Origin: Caldicellulosiruptor acetigenus
GTDB lineage: Bacteria > Bacillota > Thermoanaerobacteria > Caldicellulosiruptorales > Caldicellulosiruptoraceae
DNA: 64,000 bases
Direction of reading: 5' to 3'
Assembly (NCBI RefSeq): GCF_026914305.1
Contig: NZ_CP113866.1
Span: 988,501 to 1,052,500, forward strand
Shown piece after piece: positions 25,872 to 35,054 of the stretch (positions are counted from its first letter, which is position 1; every line of letters begins with the position of its first letter). Made by a program: the position numbers and the translations under genes. The notes under the pieces are model-generated. The model saw only the letters and a list, made by a program, of their open reading frames with translations. It had not been told where the DNA came from and searched no databases.

Positions 25872-26096
25872 ATGGCAGAATATTTTATTGATGCAAAAGG
25901 ACTTCAGTGTCCAGGACCTATTACTCAGCTTTTTAAACAGATGAAGGAAGCACAAAGTGGAGATGTTGTAACAATTGAAGTGACAGACCCAGCGTTCAAA
26001 CGTGATGTTGAGAGCTGGTGCAAAAAAACAAAGAATGAGCTATTAGAGCTCAAAGAAGAAAATGGTGTAATTCAGGCAAAGATTAAAAAGGCTTAA
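25872..26096 (+). CDS. tusA: TusA-family sulfurtransferase
   Basis: A 74-residue SirA/TusA-fold protein. The sulfur-carrying Cys13 lies in the family motif LQCPGPI. TusA-type proteins accept persulfide sulfur from a cysteine desulfurase and pass it on, for instance to DsrE-type proteins, tRNA thiolation or cofactor synthesis. GGAGGTG stands 8 bases before the ATG. The gene is separated from csoR by 183 bp of AT-rich DNA without a confident promoter, and its stop is 17 bp before the DsrE-like start. Confidence 0.92.
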   Translation: MAEYFIDAKGLQCPGPITQLFKQMKEAQSGDVVTIEVTDPAFKRDVESWCKKTKNELLELKEENGVIQAKIKKA

Positions 26097-26113
26097 AAGT
26101 GGGGGAGAAGATT

Positions 26114-26590
26114 ATGAGAGAAGACAAAAAGACAATCATTGTGTTTTCAAACGACATGGACAAGGTTATGGCAGCATTTGTAATTGCAACTGGTGCTGCT
26201 GCAATGGGCGATGAGGTGACAATGTTTTTTACATTCTGGGGCTTGAACGTTTTGAGAGATGCAAAAAAGAAAGCACAGGGAAAGTCCTTTCTGGAAAAAA
26301 TGTTTGGTGCTATGATGCCAAAAGGGGTTGAAAAACTCCCGCTTTCCAAGATGAACTTTTTAGGGATTGGTCCTAAACTAATGAAATATATGATGAAAAA
26401 GAAAAATGTGATGATGCTACCTGAAATGATAAAACAGGCGCAAGAGCTTGGTATAAAGATGGTTGCATGTTCAATGTCTATGGATGTTATGGGAATAAAA
26501 AAAGAAGAGTTAATTGATGGTGTTGAAATTGGCGGTGTTGCCACATACCTTGGTGAGGCAAGCGAAGCAGGTGTGAATCTGTTTATCTAA
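26114..26590 (+). CDS. DsrE/DsrF/DrsH-like family protein
   Basis: The 158-residue protein resembles the DsrE2/peroxiredoxin-like group: IIVFSNDMDKVMAAFVIATGAAAMGDEVTMFFTFWGLN at the N-terminus, a Met/Lys-rich insertion in the middle, and GIKMVACSMSMDVMGI with the single conserved Cys that carries persulfide sulfur. It pairs with TusA in many genomes as a sulfur relay. ATG 26114, 6 bases after GGGGGAG, is preferred to the GTG at 26099. Substrate and direction of sulfur flow are unknown. Confidence 0.88.
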   Translation: MREDKKTIIVFSNDMDKVMAAFVIATGAAAMGDEVTMFFTFWGLNVLRDAKKKAQGKSFLEKMFGAMMPKGVEKLPLSKMNFLGIGPKLMKYMMKKKNVMMLPEMIKQAQELGIKMVACSMSMDVMGIKKEELIDGVEIGGVATYLGEASEAGVNLFI

Positions 26591-26611
26591 GCCCTTGAGA
26601 TCTGAACTAAT

Positions 26612-26648
26612 AGAGGCAGGAAAAAACCTGCCTTTTTATTTTTTTTAG
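26612..26648 (+). terminator. Terminator after the DsrE-like gene
   Basis: AGAGGCAGG (26612-26620), A-rich loop, CCTGCCTTTTTATTTTTTTT. A strong stem and a long T-run. Confidence 0.88.
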
Positions 26649-26737
26649 AGGAAGAGATTTAGTTCAGATGAGAGGAAAAATGTGTTAAGATTATTTGCTT
26701 ATTAGAGTTTTTGATGATATTAAGCCTTTGGTTGTGG

Positions 26738-26743
26738 TATAAT
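26738..26743 (+). promoter_or_regulatory. Candidate -10 box before the DUF4258 gene
   Basis: TATAAT at 26738-26743, preceded by TG-rich bases (TTGTGG) that could act as an extended -10. No good -35 is visible at 16-18 bp. It lies about 77 bp before the start of the toxin-like gene. Confidence 0.4.
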
Positions 26744-26820
26744 TAAAATAACAAATGGCGAAGTAAAGTCTTTTACTAGAAGATAAGGTGCAAAGAAACA
26801 TAAAGCGAGGAATAGCACTA

Positions 26821-27003
26821 ATGGCAATAAAAATTGAAGACATAAGAGAACTGGCAAAAGAGAAGAAAATTAGATGGCGCTGCCATAATCCGCTTCATCT
26901 TGTGTGTGCAGTGGGAGAGGGTTTTGTATGGCTCATCACGGCATACTTTCCTTCAGAAGAAGAATGGATGCCAGATTTCAAGACAAGGAGGAAGAACAAA
27001 TGA
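26821..27003 (+). CDS. Shortened DUF4258-like (toxin-type) protein
   Basis: A 60-residue protein. The first 14 residues after the Met (IKIEDIRELAKEKKIRW) and the last 40 (PLHLVCAVGEGFVWLITAYFPSEEEWMPDFKTRRK) match the two ends of DUF4258 proteins as I know them, but the usual middle of roughly 30-35 residues, which contains the conserved His/Arg helix and the strand before it, is absent. It therefore looks like an in-frame internal deletion, and the toxin may be inactive. ATG 26821 lies 9 bases after GCGAGGA. Its stop overlaps the start of a YgiT/MqsA-type partner, the usual arrangement for this pair. Confidence 0.7.
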   Translation: MAIKIEDIRELAKEKKIRWRCHNPLHLVCAVGEGFVWLITAYFPSEEEWMPDFKTRRKNK

Positions 27004-27230
27004 GATGTCCTTTATGTGGTGGAGAGCTTAGAGAAGGAAGAGTAAATCATGTTGTAGATATTGAAGGAAGAACTATAATTGTCAAGAATGTTCCTGCGCT
27101 TGTATGTGAGCAATGTGGCGAATCTTATATTGAGGATGAGGTGGCTATCAAACTTGAAAAGATAGTTAACAAACTTCTAGAGAACAAGACCGAAATAACT
27201 GTTGCAAACTATTGGGAAATAGCAGCTTAA
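27000..27230 (+). CDS. YgiT/MqsA-type zinc-finger protein (antitoxin-like)
   Basis: The 76-residue protein has the N-terminal zinc site CPLCGG and CEQCGE (residues 3-6 and about 38-41) around a small beta sheet, and a C-terminal helix. It has the MqsA zinc-domain layout but lacks the C-terminal HTH of full MqsA. Such proteins are commonly encoded just after DUF4258 genes and are annotated as type II antitoxins. AGGAGG lies 8 bases before ATG 27000, which overlaps the upstream stop by 3 bases (ATGA). Confidence 0.85.
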   Translation: MRCPLCGGELREGRVNHVVDIEGRTIIVKNVPALVCEQCGESYIEDEVAIKLEKIVNKLLENKTEITVANYWEIAA

Positions 27231-27328
27231 AAGTCTCTTGTTTGGGTTTGTTTTAAGAAAGAGAAGCTTAGATGTAAATATGTAAAACAATAAATTAAAC
27301 GTTTTTAGTATCAGAAAGGAAAATCGCT

Positions 27329-28936
27329 ATGATACTGCTTGTTGCAATAAACTCAAAGTATATTCATACAAATTTAGCAGTAAGATACCTTTATCAGCTC
27401 TGCAAAGAAAAGTATCCATGTGAGTATATTGAGTTTAATATTAATCAGCCTTTGCAGGATGTACTTTATGAAATTTTGAGTAAAAAACCTGAATATGTTG
27501 CAATTTCAACATATATCTGGAACAGAAGCTATGTTGAAAAGCTTGTTGAAGGATTAAAAAAGGCAAGAAAAGACATAAAAATAATTCTTGGCGGGCCAGA
27601 GGTGTATTTTGACAGCCTTGAAGAGTGGAAGTTTGTAGACTTAATAATCAGAGGAGAGGGAGAGTATCCTTTTTTAGATTTATGTGAGCATATCGTAACA
27701 GGTAGGCGATATATCCAAAAAGAGTATCCTCCGTTTGATTTGAGTAAACTTCCTTTTGCGTACAAGGACGAGAGTTTAGACACCAGCAGAATTTATTATT
27801 ATGAAAGCAGCAGAGGCTGCCCTTTTAGATGTTCATATTGTCTTTCTTCCATTGAAAAAGGTGTTCGATTTGCGCCTCTTGAAAAGGTCTTTGAAGAGCT
27901 TGACTATCTTTTTAAAAAGCAAGTGAGACTCATAAAGTTTGTTGACAGGACATTTAACGCAAACAAAGAAAGATCAATAAAGATAATAGAGTTTTGCAAA
28001 CAAAAGTCGCAAGCTACTCAAGTACACTTTGAGATAGACCCAACCCTCTTAGATGATGACTTTATCGACGCAATAAATACTTCTGAGGATAACCTTTTCA
28101 GACTTGAAATAGGTCTTCAGAGTTTTAACCCACAAACTCTTGATGCAATAGATAGATTTTATGACATAGATAGAATTGACAAAAACTTGAAAAAGCTTAT
28201 GGAAAACAAAAAGGCCATTGTTCATCTTGACTTAATAGCGGGTTTGCCATATGAAGATTTTTTGAGTTTTAAAAGAAGTCTTAATAAAACTATATTGTAT
28301 TTTGCCGATGAAGTTCAGCTTGGATTTTTGAAGATGTTAAAAGGAACAAAGATAAGAGAAGAAGCAACTAAGTACAATTATGAATTTTTCAAAGACCCGC
28401 CGTATGAGGTTATTTCAAATAGCTTTATTAGCTTTGAAGAGATTTATAAGCTTAAAAAGATGGAAGATTTGATAGACAAAGTTTACAATAGGCAGTACCT
28501 CTATTTTACTTTAAGATACATCTTTCAAAAAGTCTCTCCCTCAGAATTTTTTGAAAAGCTCTCAAGCAAGGTGGATTGCAATTTAAACACAAGAGAGTTT
28601 GTAAAAGAGCTTTACAGAGCCATAAAAGATAATTTTGTTTTAGACAAGGTTATATTGAAGAGCTTGTTCAGATTTGACATTCTAAGAAGGTTTCCAGAAG
28701 AATTTTTGCCTGAGGAATTGGCAGTGTCGAAAGAGGAAAAAGAAAGAATTAAACAAGCAATATATCAAGCTACAGAATACCAAGACATCGGAGAACCAAA
28801 AGAGATTATAAGAAGAGGCAGAGCTTGCATATTTGAATTTGACATTGAAAGGTTTATAGAAGATAATAGTATTGAAAAGGGAGATTTCTTATATATCTTT
28901 TTCGAAGAGAAAATAAAGAAGATAAAACTTCAGTAA
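27329..28936 (+). CDS. B12-binding-domain radical SAM protein (DUF4080 type)
   Basis: The 535-residue protein has an N-terminal cobalamin-binding-like Rossmann domain (residues 1-130), a radical SAM core with cluster ligands Cys164, Cys168 and Cys171 (CPFRCSYC), and a C-terminal DUF4080-like extension. It resembles B12-dependent methylases and related class B enzymes, but the classical DxHxxG cobalamin motif is not visible, so cofactor use is uncertain. The reaction and substrate are unknown. ATG 27329 lies 8 bases after GAAAGGAA. It precedes a DUF6485 gene by 19 bp. Confidence 0.85.
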   Translation: MILLVAINSKYIHTNLAVRYLYQLCKEKYPCEYIEFNINQPLQDVLYEILSKKPEYVAISTYIWNRSYVEKLVEGLKKARKDIKIILGGPEVYFDSLEEWKFVDLIIRGEGEYPFLDLCEHIVTGRRYIQKEYPPFDLSKLPFAYKDESLDTSRIYYYESSRGCPFRCSYCLSSIEKGVRFAPLEKVFEELDYLFKKQVRLIKFVDRTFNANKERSIKIIEFCKQKSQATQVHFEIDPTLLDDDFIDAINTSEDNLFRLEIGLQSFNPQTLDAIDRFYDIDRIDKNLKKLMENKKAIVHLDLIAGLPYEDFLSFKRSLNKTILYFADEVQLGFLKMLKGTKIREEATKYNYEFFKDPPYEVISNSFISFEEIYKLKKMEDLIDKVYNRQYLYFTLRYIFQKVSPSEFFEKLSSKVDCNLNTREFVKELYRAIKDNFVLDKVILKSLFRFDILRRFPEEFLPEELAVSKEEKERIKQAIYQATEYQDIGEPKEIIRRGRACIFEFDIERFIEDNSIEKGDFLYIFFEEKIKKIKLQ

Positions 28937-28955
28937 AAAGGGGGAAAAAGATAAT

Positions 28956-29156
28956 ATGGAGTGCACACTTTCAAAAAATCTTTCAATCTGCACATGTACT
29001 TATGAACCGTGTTCAAGAAAGGGAAGATGCTGCGAGTGTTTGCACTATCACAGGAAAAATGGACAGCTCCCTGCCTGCTACTTTTCAAAAGAAGCGGAAA
29101 GAACATATGACCGTTCAATAGAAAACTTTATTCGCGACTATTCTTCAAGGAAATAA
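28956..29156 (+). CDS. DUF6485-family small cysteine-rich protein
   Basis: The 66-residue protein carries eight cysteines in a compact order ([23 protein letters not shown]), which suggests a metal or Fe-S site. The pattern matches DUF6485 proteins as I recall them; no function is established. It shares an operon with the radical SAM protein and ends at a terminator. It could be a redox partner or carrier for that enzyme, which is only a suggestion from position. Confidence 0.75.
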   Translation: MECTLSKNLSICTCTYEPCSRKGRCCECLHYHRKNGQLPACYFSKEAERTYDRSIENFIRDYSSRK

Positions 29157-29167
29157 TAAATAATAAA

Positions 29168-29216
29168 GAGGTGGGCAGACAAAGGGTTTTATTGTCATCT
29201 GCCCACTCTTGTTTTT
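29168..29216 (+). terminator. Bidirectional terminator between DUF6485 and Nramp genes
   Basis: GAGGTGGGCAGA (29168-29179) pairs with TCTGCCCACTC (29198-29208), followed by TTGTTTTT on the plus strand. The minus-strand transporter gene ends immediately beside it. Confidence 0.8.
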
Positions 29217-30429
29217 ATAAAGAAGTAATCAGCAGAAAAACATCAAGTCCAATTACAACTGCTGCCACAATCAAAAGGATTATTTTATCTACTAAAGAGT
29301 TTGCAAACTTGCCCATGACTTTTTTGGATGACGTCAGGTAAATTTGAAGAATGATTGTAATTGGCAGCTGTAAGCTCAAGAGCATCTGTGAGATTATCAG
29401 AGCTTTGAACGGGTCGGAGATAAAAAGTATGATGATGGATGCTAAAACCAATGGTATGATGATTCCAATCTTAGTTGGCAGCTCTTCAATGTTATAAGGT
29501 CTTCTATAGAACCCTGCCATTATTGTACCACCTGTAAACGCAGCTGTGATGCTTGAAGAGATGCCAGAAAGCAATAGAGCAAATGCAAAGATTGTGGCAG
29601 AGAAATTTCCCAAAATAGGCTTTAGCATCTGCTGAGCTTGTGGCAGCGATTCAACAGCAATACCTTTTGTGTAAAAGGTTGCATGAGCTATTATTATCAT
29701 GCTACTGTTAATTAAAAATCCGATGAACATTGAAAAAAGTGTATCGACAAACTCAAATTTGAGCTGATGTTTTATTATCTTTTCGTCTTGAGTGTTCCAC
29801 TGCCTACTCTGAATTATTTCAGAGTGCAAAAATAGATTGTGTGGCATGACAACTGCACCAAGGATTGAAAGAACCACAACCAATGAACCAGAAGGTATGC
29901 TTGGAGTTATCCAGCCCAAGACCACATCTTTTATAGGAACCTTCACAAGAAAAAGCTCTATCAAAAATGAAAGACCTATCAAAGACACAAATGCAATTAT
30001 CCACCTTTCAACCTTTTTATATGAGTTAGAAAACAAGAAAAATATGGTAAAAGGTAAAATGATTAAACACCCAAGCTTAATAGGAATTTTAAAAAGCATC
30101 TCAATGGCAATTGCCCCGCCCAGAATCTCTGCCATAGCAGTTGAAACTGTTGCCAGCATGGCAGATGAAAGCACAACTGTAGCAAGAAATTTATTAAGAT
30201 AGATTGAAGTTGCTTCAGCCAAGCAGAGACCTGTTGCAATGCCAAGATGGGCTGCGTTGTGCTGAAGCACTATCAAAATTATGGTTGATAGAAGTACAAC
30301 CCACAGAAGATTTAAACCAAAGCTACTGCCAGCAGCCACGTTTGATGCCCAGTTTCCAGGGTCGATAAATCCCACTGTGACAAGAAGACCTGGTCCTATG
30401 TATTTGAGTATTTCCCTTGCGTTTTTCAT
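29215..30429 (-). CDS. Nramp-family divalent metal transporter (MntH-like)
   Basis: A 404-residue integral membrane protein with about 11 hydrophobic segments. The metal-binding DPGN of helix 1 (GFIDPGNWAS) and the MPH of helix 6 (VVMPHNLFLHSE) are both intact, indicating Mn2+/Fe2+ import by proton coupling, as in MntH/DraNramp. It is transcribed alone, divergent from the aminopeptidase. Upstream on the minus strand lies AAAGGTGTGAAA as a ribosome binding site, but no clear MntR or Fur box was recognised. Confidence 0.88.
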   Translation of the reverse strand: MKNAREILKYIGPGLLVTVGFIDPGNWASNVAAGSSFGLNLLWVVLLSTIILIVLQHNAAHLGIATGLCLAEATSIYLNKFLATVVLSSAMLATVSTAMAEILGGAIAIEMLFKIPIKLGCLIILPFTIFFLFSNSYKKVERWIIAFVSLIGLSFLIELFLVKVPIKDVVLGWITPSIPSGSLVVVLSILGAVVMPHNLFLHSEIIQSRQWNTQDEKIIKHQLKFEFVDTLFSMFIGFLINSSMIIIAHATFYTKGIAVESLPQAQQMLKPILGNFSATIFAFALLLSGISSSITAAFTGGTIMAGFYRRPYNIEELPTKIGIIIPLVLASIIILFISDPFKALIISQMLLSLQLPITIILQIYLTSSKKVMGKFANSLVDKIILLIVAAVVIGLDVFLLITSL

Positions 30430-30639
30430 TTTGCGTTATTTTTCACACCTTTCTTCTCAAGTAATTTTATGAAATATCTTTTAAAGTGGTGAATGACAAA
30501 GAAATCTTATTCTTAAACTCATACATTAAAATTAATACCCAAAAAAAGAGGATTGTGATATCATAGTGTGTATGAAGCTAAAAAAATATTAAAGTAGAGA
30601 CTCAGCATTCTCAACACAAAAATATTGGAGGTAGAGACG

Positions 30640-32079
30640 ATGAGCGAGAAGTCTTACGGCCAAGAGCTTTACGAAAAACTATCCTATACTTCTAAAAATG
30701 CATGGGAAGTTTTAAAAGAAGAAGAAAAATCTTTTGTTTTTGACTTGGCAGAAAAATATAAAAACTTTTTAAACTATGCAAAGACAGAAAGAGAGGCTGT
30801 TGAATATTTTGTAACCAGAGCTATAGAAAAAGGATATAAAGAATTTAACAATAATATCCAAGAATTAAAACCAGGTGATAAAGTATATTTTATTAACAAT
30901 AACAAAAGCATCTTGCTTGCTCATGTAGGCAAAAAGCCTTTAAAGGAAGGGTTTAATCTGATAGGTGCCCATATAGATTCCCCACGACTTGATTTAAAGC
31001 CAAAGCCACTATATGAGTCAAATGAACTTGCACTTTTGAAGACACACTACTATGGTGGCATTAAAAAATATCACTGGGTAAATGTACCACTTAGCATCCA
31101 TGGTGTTGTTGTAAAAAACGATGGCTCAAAAATAAAGATTGTTATTGGTGAAGACGAAAACGACCCTGTTTTTTATATAACAGACCTTCTTGTTCACTTA
31201 TCTGGCGAGCAGCTTCAGAAAAAAGCAAGTGAGGTAATTCCAGCTGAAAACTTGAATGTGCTCATAGGAAGCATGCCGTTTAATGATGAGAAGGTAAAAG
31301 AAAAGGTAAAACTCAATATCTTGAAAATCCTGAATGAAAAATATGGTATCACAGAAGAAGATTTCATTTCAGCTGACATTGAGATTGTGCCGGCTGCAAA
31401 AGCGCGCGATGTAGGACTTGACAGAAGCTTGATTGGAGCATATGGTCAGGATGACAGAGCGTGCAGTTTTTTGGCAGCAGAAGGCATCTTTTCAATAGAT
31501 GAAATTCCAGAAAAAACTGCGCTGGTCTATCTGGTTGACAAAGAGGAGATAGGAAGTGTAGGAATATCAAGTGCTGAGGCAAGCTTTTTTGATATATCAG
31601 TTGCAAAGCTAATGAATGCATTGGGGGAATATAGCAATAGCCTTGATTTAGCTATTTGTTTTGAGAACTCTGCAGCAATTTCGGGTGATGTTGCCGCAGC
31701 ACTGGACCCAATATATGAAGGTGCTTATGATAAGCTCAATTCCACGTTAATTGGCCATGGTGTTACCATTGAAAAGTATTCAGGAGTTAGAGGCAAATAC
31801 AGTGGTTCTGAGGCAACAGCAGAGTATGTAGGCAAAATCAGAAACTTTTTGAATTCAAATAACATCTGCTGGCAGACAGGGCTTTTAGGTAAGGTTGACC
31901 AAGGCGGTGGCGGCACAATTGCTATGTTTATCGCAAGAAAAATGATAAATGTAATAGACTCAGGCGTTCCAGTTTTGTCTATGCACTCAACATTTGAGAT
32001 AACAAGCAAAGTTGATGTGTATATGACATATAAGTTTTATAGTGAATTTTTGAGAAAATTTAGATTTGAAAAAGTTTAA
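30640..32079 (+). CDS. M18-family zinc aminopeptidase
   Basis: A 479-residue cytoplasmic metalloaminopeptidase that trims N-terminal residues from peptides. Metal ligands are visible in GAHIDSPRLDLKP (His), GQDDRACSF (bridging Asp), DKEEIGSVG (Glu pair) and the C-terminal MHSTFEITSKVD (His). The length and the insert between the first and second ligand match M18 dodecamers such as ApeA. ATG 30640 follows GGAGGT by 7 bases; the 5-codon longer form starts inside the binding site. It is monocistronic, ending in a terminator. Confidence 0.93.
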   Translation: MSEKSYGQELYEKLSYTSKNAWEVLKEEEKSFVFDLAEKYKNFLNYAKTEREAVEYFVTRAIEKGYKEFNNNIQELKPGDKVYFINNNKSILLAHVGKKPLKEGFNLIGAHIDSPRLDLKPKPLYESNELALLKTHYYGGIKKYHWVNVPLSIHGVVVKNDGSKIKIVIGEDENDPVFYITDLLVHLSGEQLQKKASEVIPAENLNVLIGSMPFNDEKVKEKVKLNILKILNEKYGITEEDFISADIEIVPAAKARDVGLDRSLIGAYGQDDRACSFLAAEGIFSIDEIPEKTALVYLVDKEEIGSVGISSAEASFFDISVAKLMNALGEYSNSLDLAICFENSAAISGDVAAALDPIYEGAYDKLNSTLIGHGVTIEKYSGVRGKYSGSEATAEYVGKIRNFLNSNNICWQTGLLGKVDQGGGGTIAMFIARKMINVIDSGVPVLSMHSTFEITSKVDVYMTYKFYSEFLRKFRFEKV

Positions 32080-32092
32080 ATAAGAACAACAT

Positions 32093-32130
32093 GAGGCTAC
32101 ACATTTTACGAGTGTAGCCTCTAATTTCTT
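32093..32130 (+). terminator. Terminator after the aminopeptidase gene
   Basis: GAGGCTACAC (32093-32102) pairs perfectly with GTGTAGCCTC (32112-32121), followed by TAATTTCTTTCTTTG. Confidence 0.8.
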
Positions 32131-32193
32131 TCTTTGTATGATTTAAAGCGATAACGCCACTAATGCATATTTTTTCAGAACTGTAAAAACATT

Positions 32194-33378
32194 TTAACTT
32201 GGTGAATGGCTATTTCCTAAGAATCCAACCTTCAGAAATTTAAAAAGGTAGAGTATACCTGTAACCGTTATAAAAAAGCCACAGCTTAGAAAAACAATCC
32301 TCACACTCAAAAATTTTGATAATATACCTCCAATTAGTAATGATACAATTGAGAAAATGTTGCTTAACATTGAATTTAAACTAAAGCATCTCCCTAAGAA
32401 GATTTTTTCGCAATTTTGTTGTATTAGAGTTGTTCTTGAAATAGCGTTGAGTGAATTGAATATTCCATTTATAAAGTGAAGAAAAAGTGCTACCATGAAA
32501 ATGCTATTTAGTGAAAAAAGCATTATGGAGATACCAAGCCCAATTAAGCCTATCAAAAAAATTATTTCGTTTCTAACATCTTTAAACGATTTGTATAAGC
32601 AAAATGATGTAATGACCATGGCAATGCCCTTTGAAGTTAAGATAAGTCCATAACCTTTAGAATTACTATGCAGATAATTTATTACATATACAATCAATAA
32701 CCCATTTAAAATTCCTGCAAATAGGTTAGTTAGACAATTTATAGCTATTACATTTTTTATTATTAGGTTACGATTTAAGAAGTTAATAAATTCCTTGTAT
32801 CTGAGAGTTGTATTTGCTACTTCAACATTTTTACTTTTACAATAGGATATTTGGGAAATAAGCATTGTTGAAATTAAAAATGAAAACGAATCAATGTAAA
32901 AACAGTATTTCAAATTAAAAGAAGCAGTTAACACACCACCTATAGTGGGTCCAATAATCATCATTAGAGAGCTTAAAGAACTGCTTAAGCTGTTTATCTG
33001 TCTTAGTTCTTCTCTTTTAAAGATTTCTGGTATTAAGCTGCTACGAGTATTTTCATAAAGAGCAGTTAATGCAGAAATAATAAATACCAACAAAAATATG
33101 TATTTAACTGAAAATGGGATTAAAAAGACCAATATAGCACGTAAAAAATCCCCAAAGAGTAAAATTCTTTTTTTATTGGAGATATCAATTATTCTTCCAA
33201 ATGGCACACTAAACAAAACAGCAGGAATCAGCATTATGATAGAGAGAATGGACATTTTGACTGTCGATTTACTGGTATTATAGACTAAAGTCAAAAGTGC
33301 AATTCTATCAATCCAATTACCAATATCTGAAATAAATTGTGATGATAGTAACAGTAAAGCATTTCTACTTGTTTTCAT
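32194..33378 (-). CDS. MFS transporter (MFS_3 / macrolide-efflux-like)
   Basis: A 394-residue protein with 12 predicted hydrophobic spans. The start MKTSRNALLLLSSQFISDIGNWIDRIAL and the inter-helix loop FGRIIDISNKKRILLFGD are typical of the MFS_3 group, which includes macrolide and siderophore exporters. Substrate unknown. It is more AT-rich, with more Asn, Ile and Ser, than the flanking genes and stands alone between terminators, so recent acquisition is possible. The ATG at 33378 is preceded by AAAGGAG. Confidence 0.85.
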   Translation of the reverse strand: MKTSRNALLLLSSQFISDIGNWIDRIALLTLVYNTSKSTVKMSILSIIMLIPAVLFSVPFGRIIDISNKKRILLFGDFLRAILVFLIPFSVKYIFLLVFIISALTALYENTRSSLIPEIFKREELRQINSLSSSLSSLMMIIGPTIGGVLTASFNLKYCFYIDSFSFLISTMLISQISYCKSKNVEVANTTLRYKEFINFLNRNLIIKNVIAINCLTNLFAGILNGLLIVYVINYLHSNSKGYGLILTSKGIAMVITSFCLYKSFKDVRNEIIFLIGLIGLGISIMLFSLNSIFMVALFLHFINGIFNSLNAISRTTLIQQNCEKIFLGRCFSLNSMLSNIFSIVSLLIGGILSKFLSVRIVFLSCGFFITVTGILYLFKFLKVGFLGNSHSPS

Positions 33379-33577
33379 TATAATTAACTCCTTTATCCAA
33401 AGCAGTGCTTTTAACTTAAAGAAATAAGAACTTTCTTTTGACTTTTAGCTATGGAAATAACAGAATATAGATAAATATTTGTTTAGATATAAACCAAAAT
33501 GTTACTTGCTTTAAACAATACTTTTTTCTCACCCCTGCAGCATTCTATTTATGATATATTTTTATAATACAGTTTAT

Positions 33578-33608
33578 GGGAGGCTTGCAGCATAGCTGCG
33601 AGCCTCCC
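33578..33608. terminator. Hairpin downstream of the phosphohexomutase gene
   Basis: GGGAGGCTTGCAG (33578-33590) pairs with CTGCGAGCCTCCC (33596-33608) with one G-T mismatch. It lies 54 bp beyond the stop of the minus-strand mutase gene. No long T-run follows in either direction, so it may be an RNA-stabilising structure as well as a terminator. Confidence 0.55.
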
Positions 33609-33662
33609 AACTTTTATCACCTTAGTAAACTTTCTTGCGCCTTCCAAATACTTTTATAAACT

Positions 33663-35054
33663 TTACTTCATTTCCTCTATCAACTTCACAGCCTCATCTA
33701 AAAGCCTTTTGACCTCGTCTTTGGTGAACTGTTCTGTGTATACCCTCAAAACAGGTTCTGTGCCAGATGCTCTGAACAATATCCACGAGCCATCTTCAAA
33801 GATATATTTATAGCCGTCCAATGTTTGAATCTCTTTTATCTTTCTGCCAGCAAATTCGGTGTTCTGGCTTATAGTTTTTAAGGTCTTTTCTTTTATCTCA
33901 TTTGGCAAATGCAGATCAACCCTGTCATAGTAATGGTAGCCAATTTCCTTGAAAAGTTCATCAAGTATTTGACTGATTGGTTTTTGATAATAAGCCATTA
34001 TCTCAAGGAGCAGTAAGCTACACAAAATTCCATCTCTTTCAGGTATATGATTTTTGATTCCAATACCGCCACTTTCTTCTCCGCCAATGAGAATATCTTC
34101 TTTTAAGAAAAGTTCACATATATACTTAAACCCAATTGGTGTTTCATAGATTTTGAGTCCGTACTTGTTTGCTAAAATAGGAACCATATTGGTTGTTGAA
34201 AATGTTTTTACAACCCCGCCTCTTAAACCTTTTACTTCAACCAAATGTCGCAAAAGAAGGGCATATATTCTGTGCGAATCAATAAACTCTCCTTTTTCAT
34301 CAACAGCCCCTACCCTGTCTGCATCGCCATCTGTTGCAAGACCAATATCTGCTTTGTTTTGGACAACAGTATCAATCAATTTTCCAAGGTTTTTATAAAT
34401 GGGTTCTGGATTGACTCCTCCAAAGTATGGGTTTCGCTCATCTCTTATCTGAATATGCTTGATGTCATATTTTTCTAACAAGGTTTTAACATATCCAACT
34501 CCTGCGCCGTGCATTGGATCGATTATTGCAAATGGCTTGGATTTTGCAATGAGATTTAAATCCACAAGCTTTTCGATGTGTTCAAAATACTCCTTGTCAG
34601 GGTCTATATAAGAAAAGAGATTACTATTTTCTGGCTCAGCAAATTTTACTTCATTTTTATATAAATGCTTTTCTATCTCGGCAATGATAGAAGGAAGAGC
34701 AGACCCGCCATAATCACCTTTAAACTTTATACCATTCCACTGTGGTGGGTTGTGGCTTGCTGTAATCATTATAGCTCCTGCTAAATTCATGTTTTTGACA
34801 GTAAATGATACAACAGGTGTTGGTGTTGGCTTTTTTGTAAGATATGTCTTTATCCCGTTTGCAACAAGAACACCTGCGCAAAGACGAGCATACTCTTCTG
34901 ACATAAACCTTGTATCATATCCTACCAGAACAGGTCTTTTATCGTCAATTTCTTTGATATAATCAGCAATTGCCTGAGCAACAATCTTTACATTGTCAAA
35001 GGTGTAATCTTTGCTTATCACTGCTCTCCAACCATCTGTGCCAAATTTTATCAT
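33663..35054 (-). CDS. Phosphoglucomutase/phosphomannomutase family protein
   Basis: The 463-residue alpha-D-phosphohexomutase interconverts sugar 1- and 6-phosphates (glucose or mannose). All four superfamily motifs are present: the phosphoserine loop TASHNPPQWNG, the metal loop DGDADR, the sugar loop GGEESGG and the phosphate loop RASGTEPVLRVY. It starts with IKFGTDGWRAV, the typical N-terminus. AGGAGGTGA stands 6 bases before the ATG at 35054. Which hexose it prefers cannot be read from sequence. It is transcribed divergently from the two-component genes. Confidence 0.92.
   Translation of the reverse strand: MIKFGTDGWRAVISKDYTFDNVKIVAQAIADYIKEIDDKRPVLVGYDTRFMSEEYARLCAGVLVANGIKTYLTKKPTPTPVVSFTVKNMNLAGAIMITASHNPPQWNGIKFKGDYGGSALPSIIAEIEKHLYKNEVKFAEPENSNLFSYIDPDKEYFEHIEKLVDLNLIAKSKPFAIIDPMHGAGVGYVKTLLEKYDIKHIQIRDERNPYFGGVNPEPIYKNLGKLIDTVVQNKADIGLATDGDADRVGAVDEKGEFIDSHRIYALLLRHLVEVKGLRGGVVKTFSTTNMVPILANKYGLKIYETPIGFKYICELFLKEDILIGGEESGGIGIKNHIPERDGILCSLLLLEIMAYYQKPISQILDELFKEIGYHYYDRVDLHLPNEIKEKTLKTISQNTEFAGRKIKEIQTLDGYKYIFEDGSWILFRASGTEPVLRVYTEQFTKDEVKRLLDEAVKLIEEMK

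Noticed and set aside
33379..33577. Small gene or RNA in the gap upstream of the MFS gene
   Set aside because: About 200 bases of AT-rich DNA with no start plus binding site, no hairpin and no clear promoter; nothing supportable.
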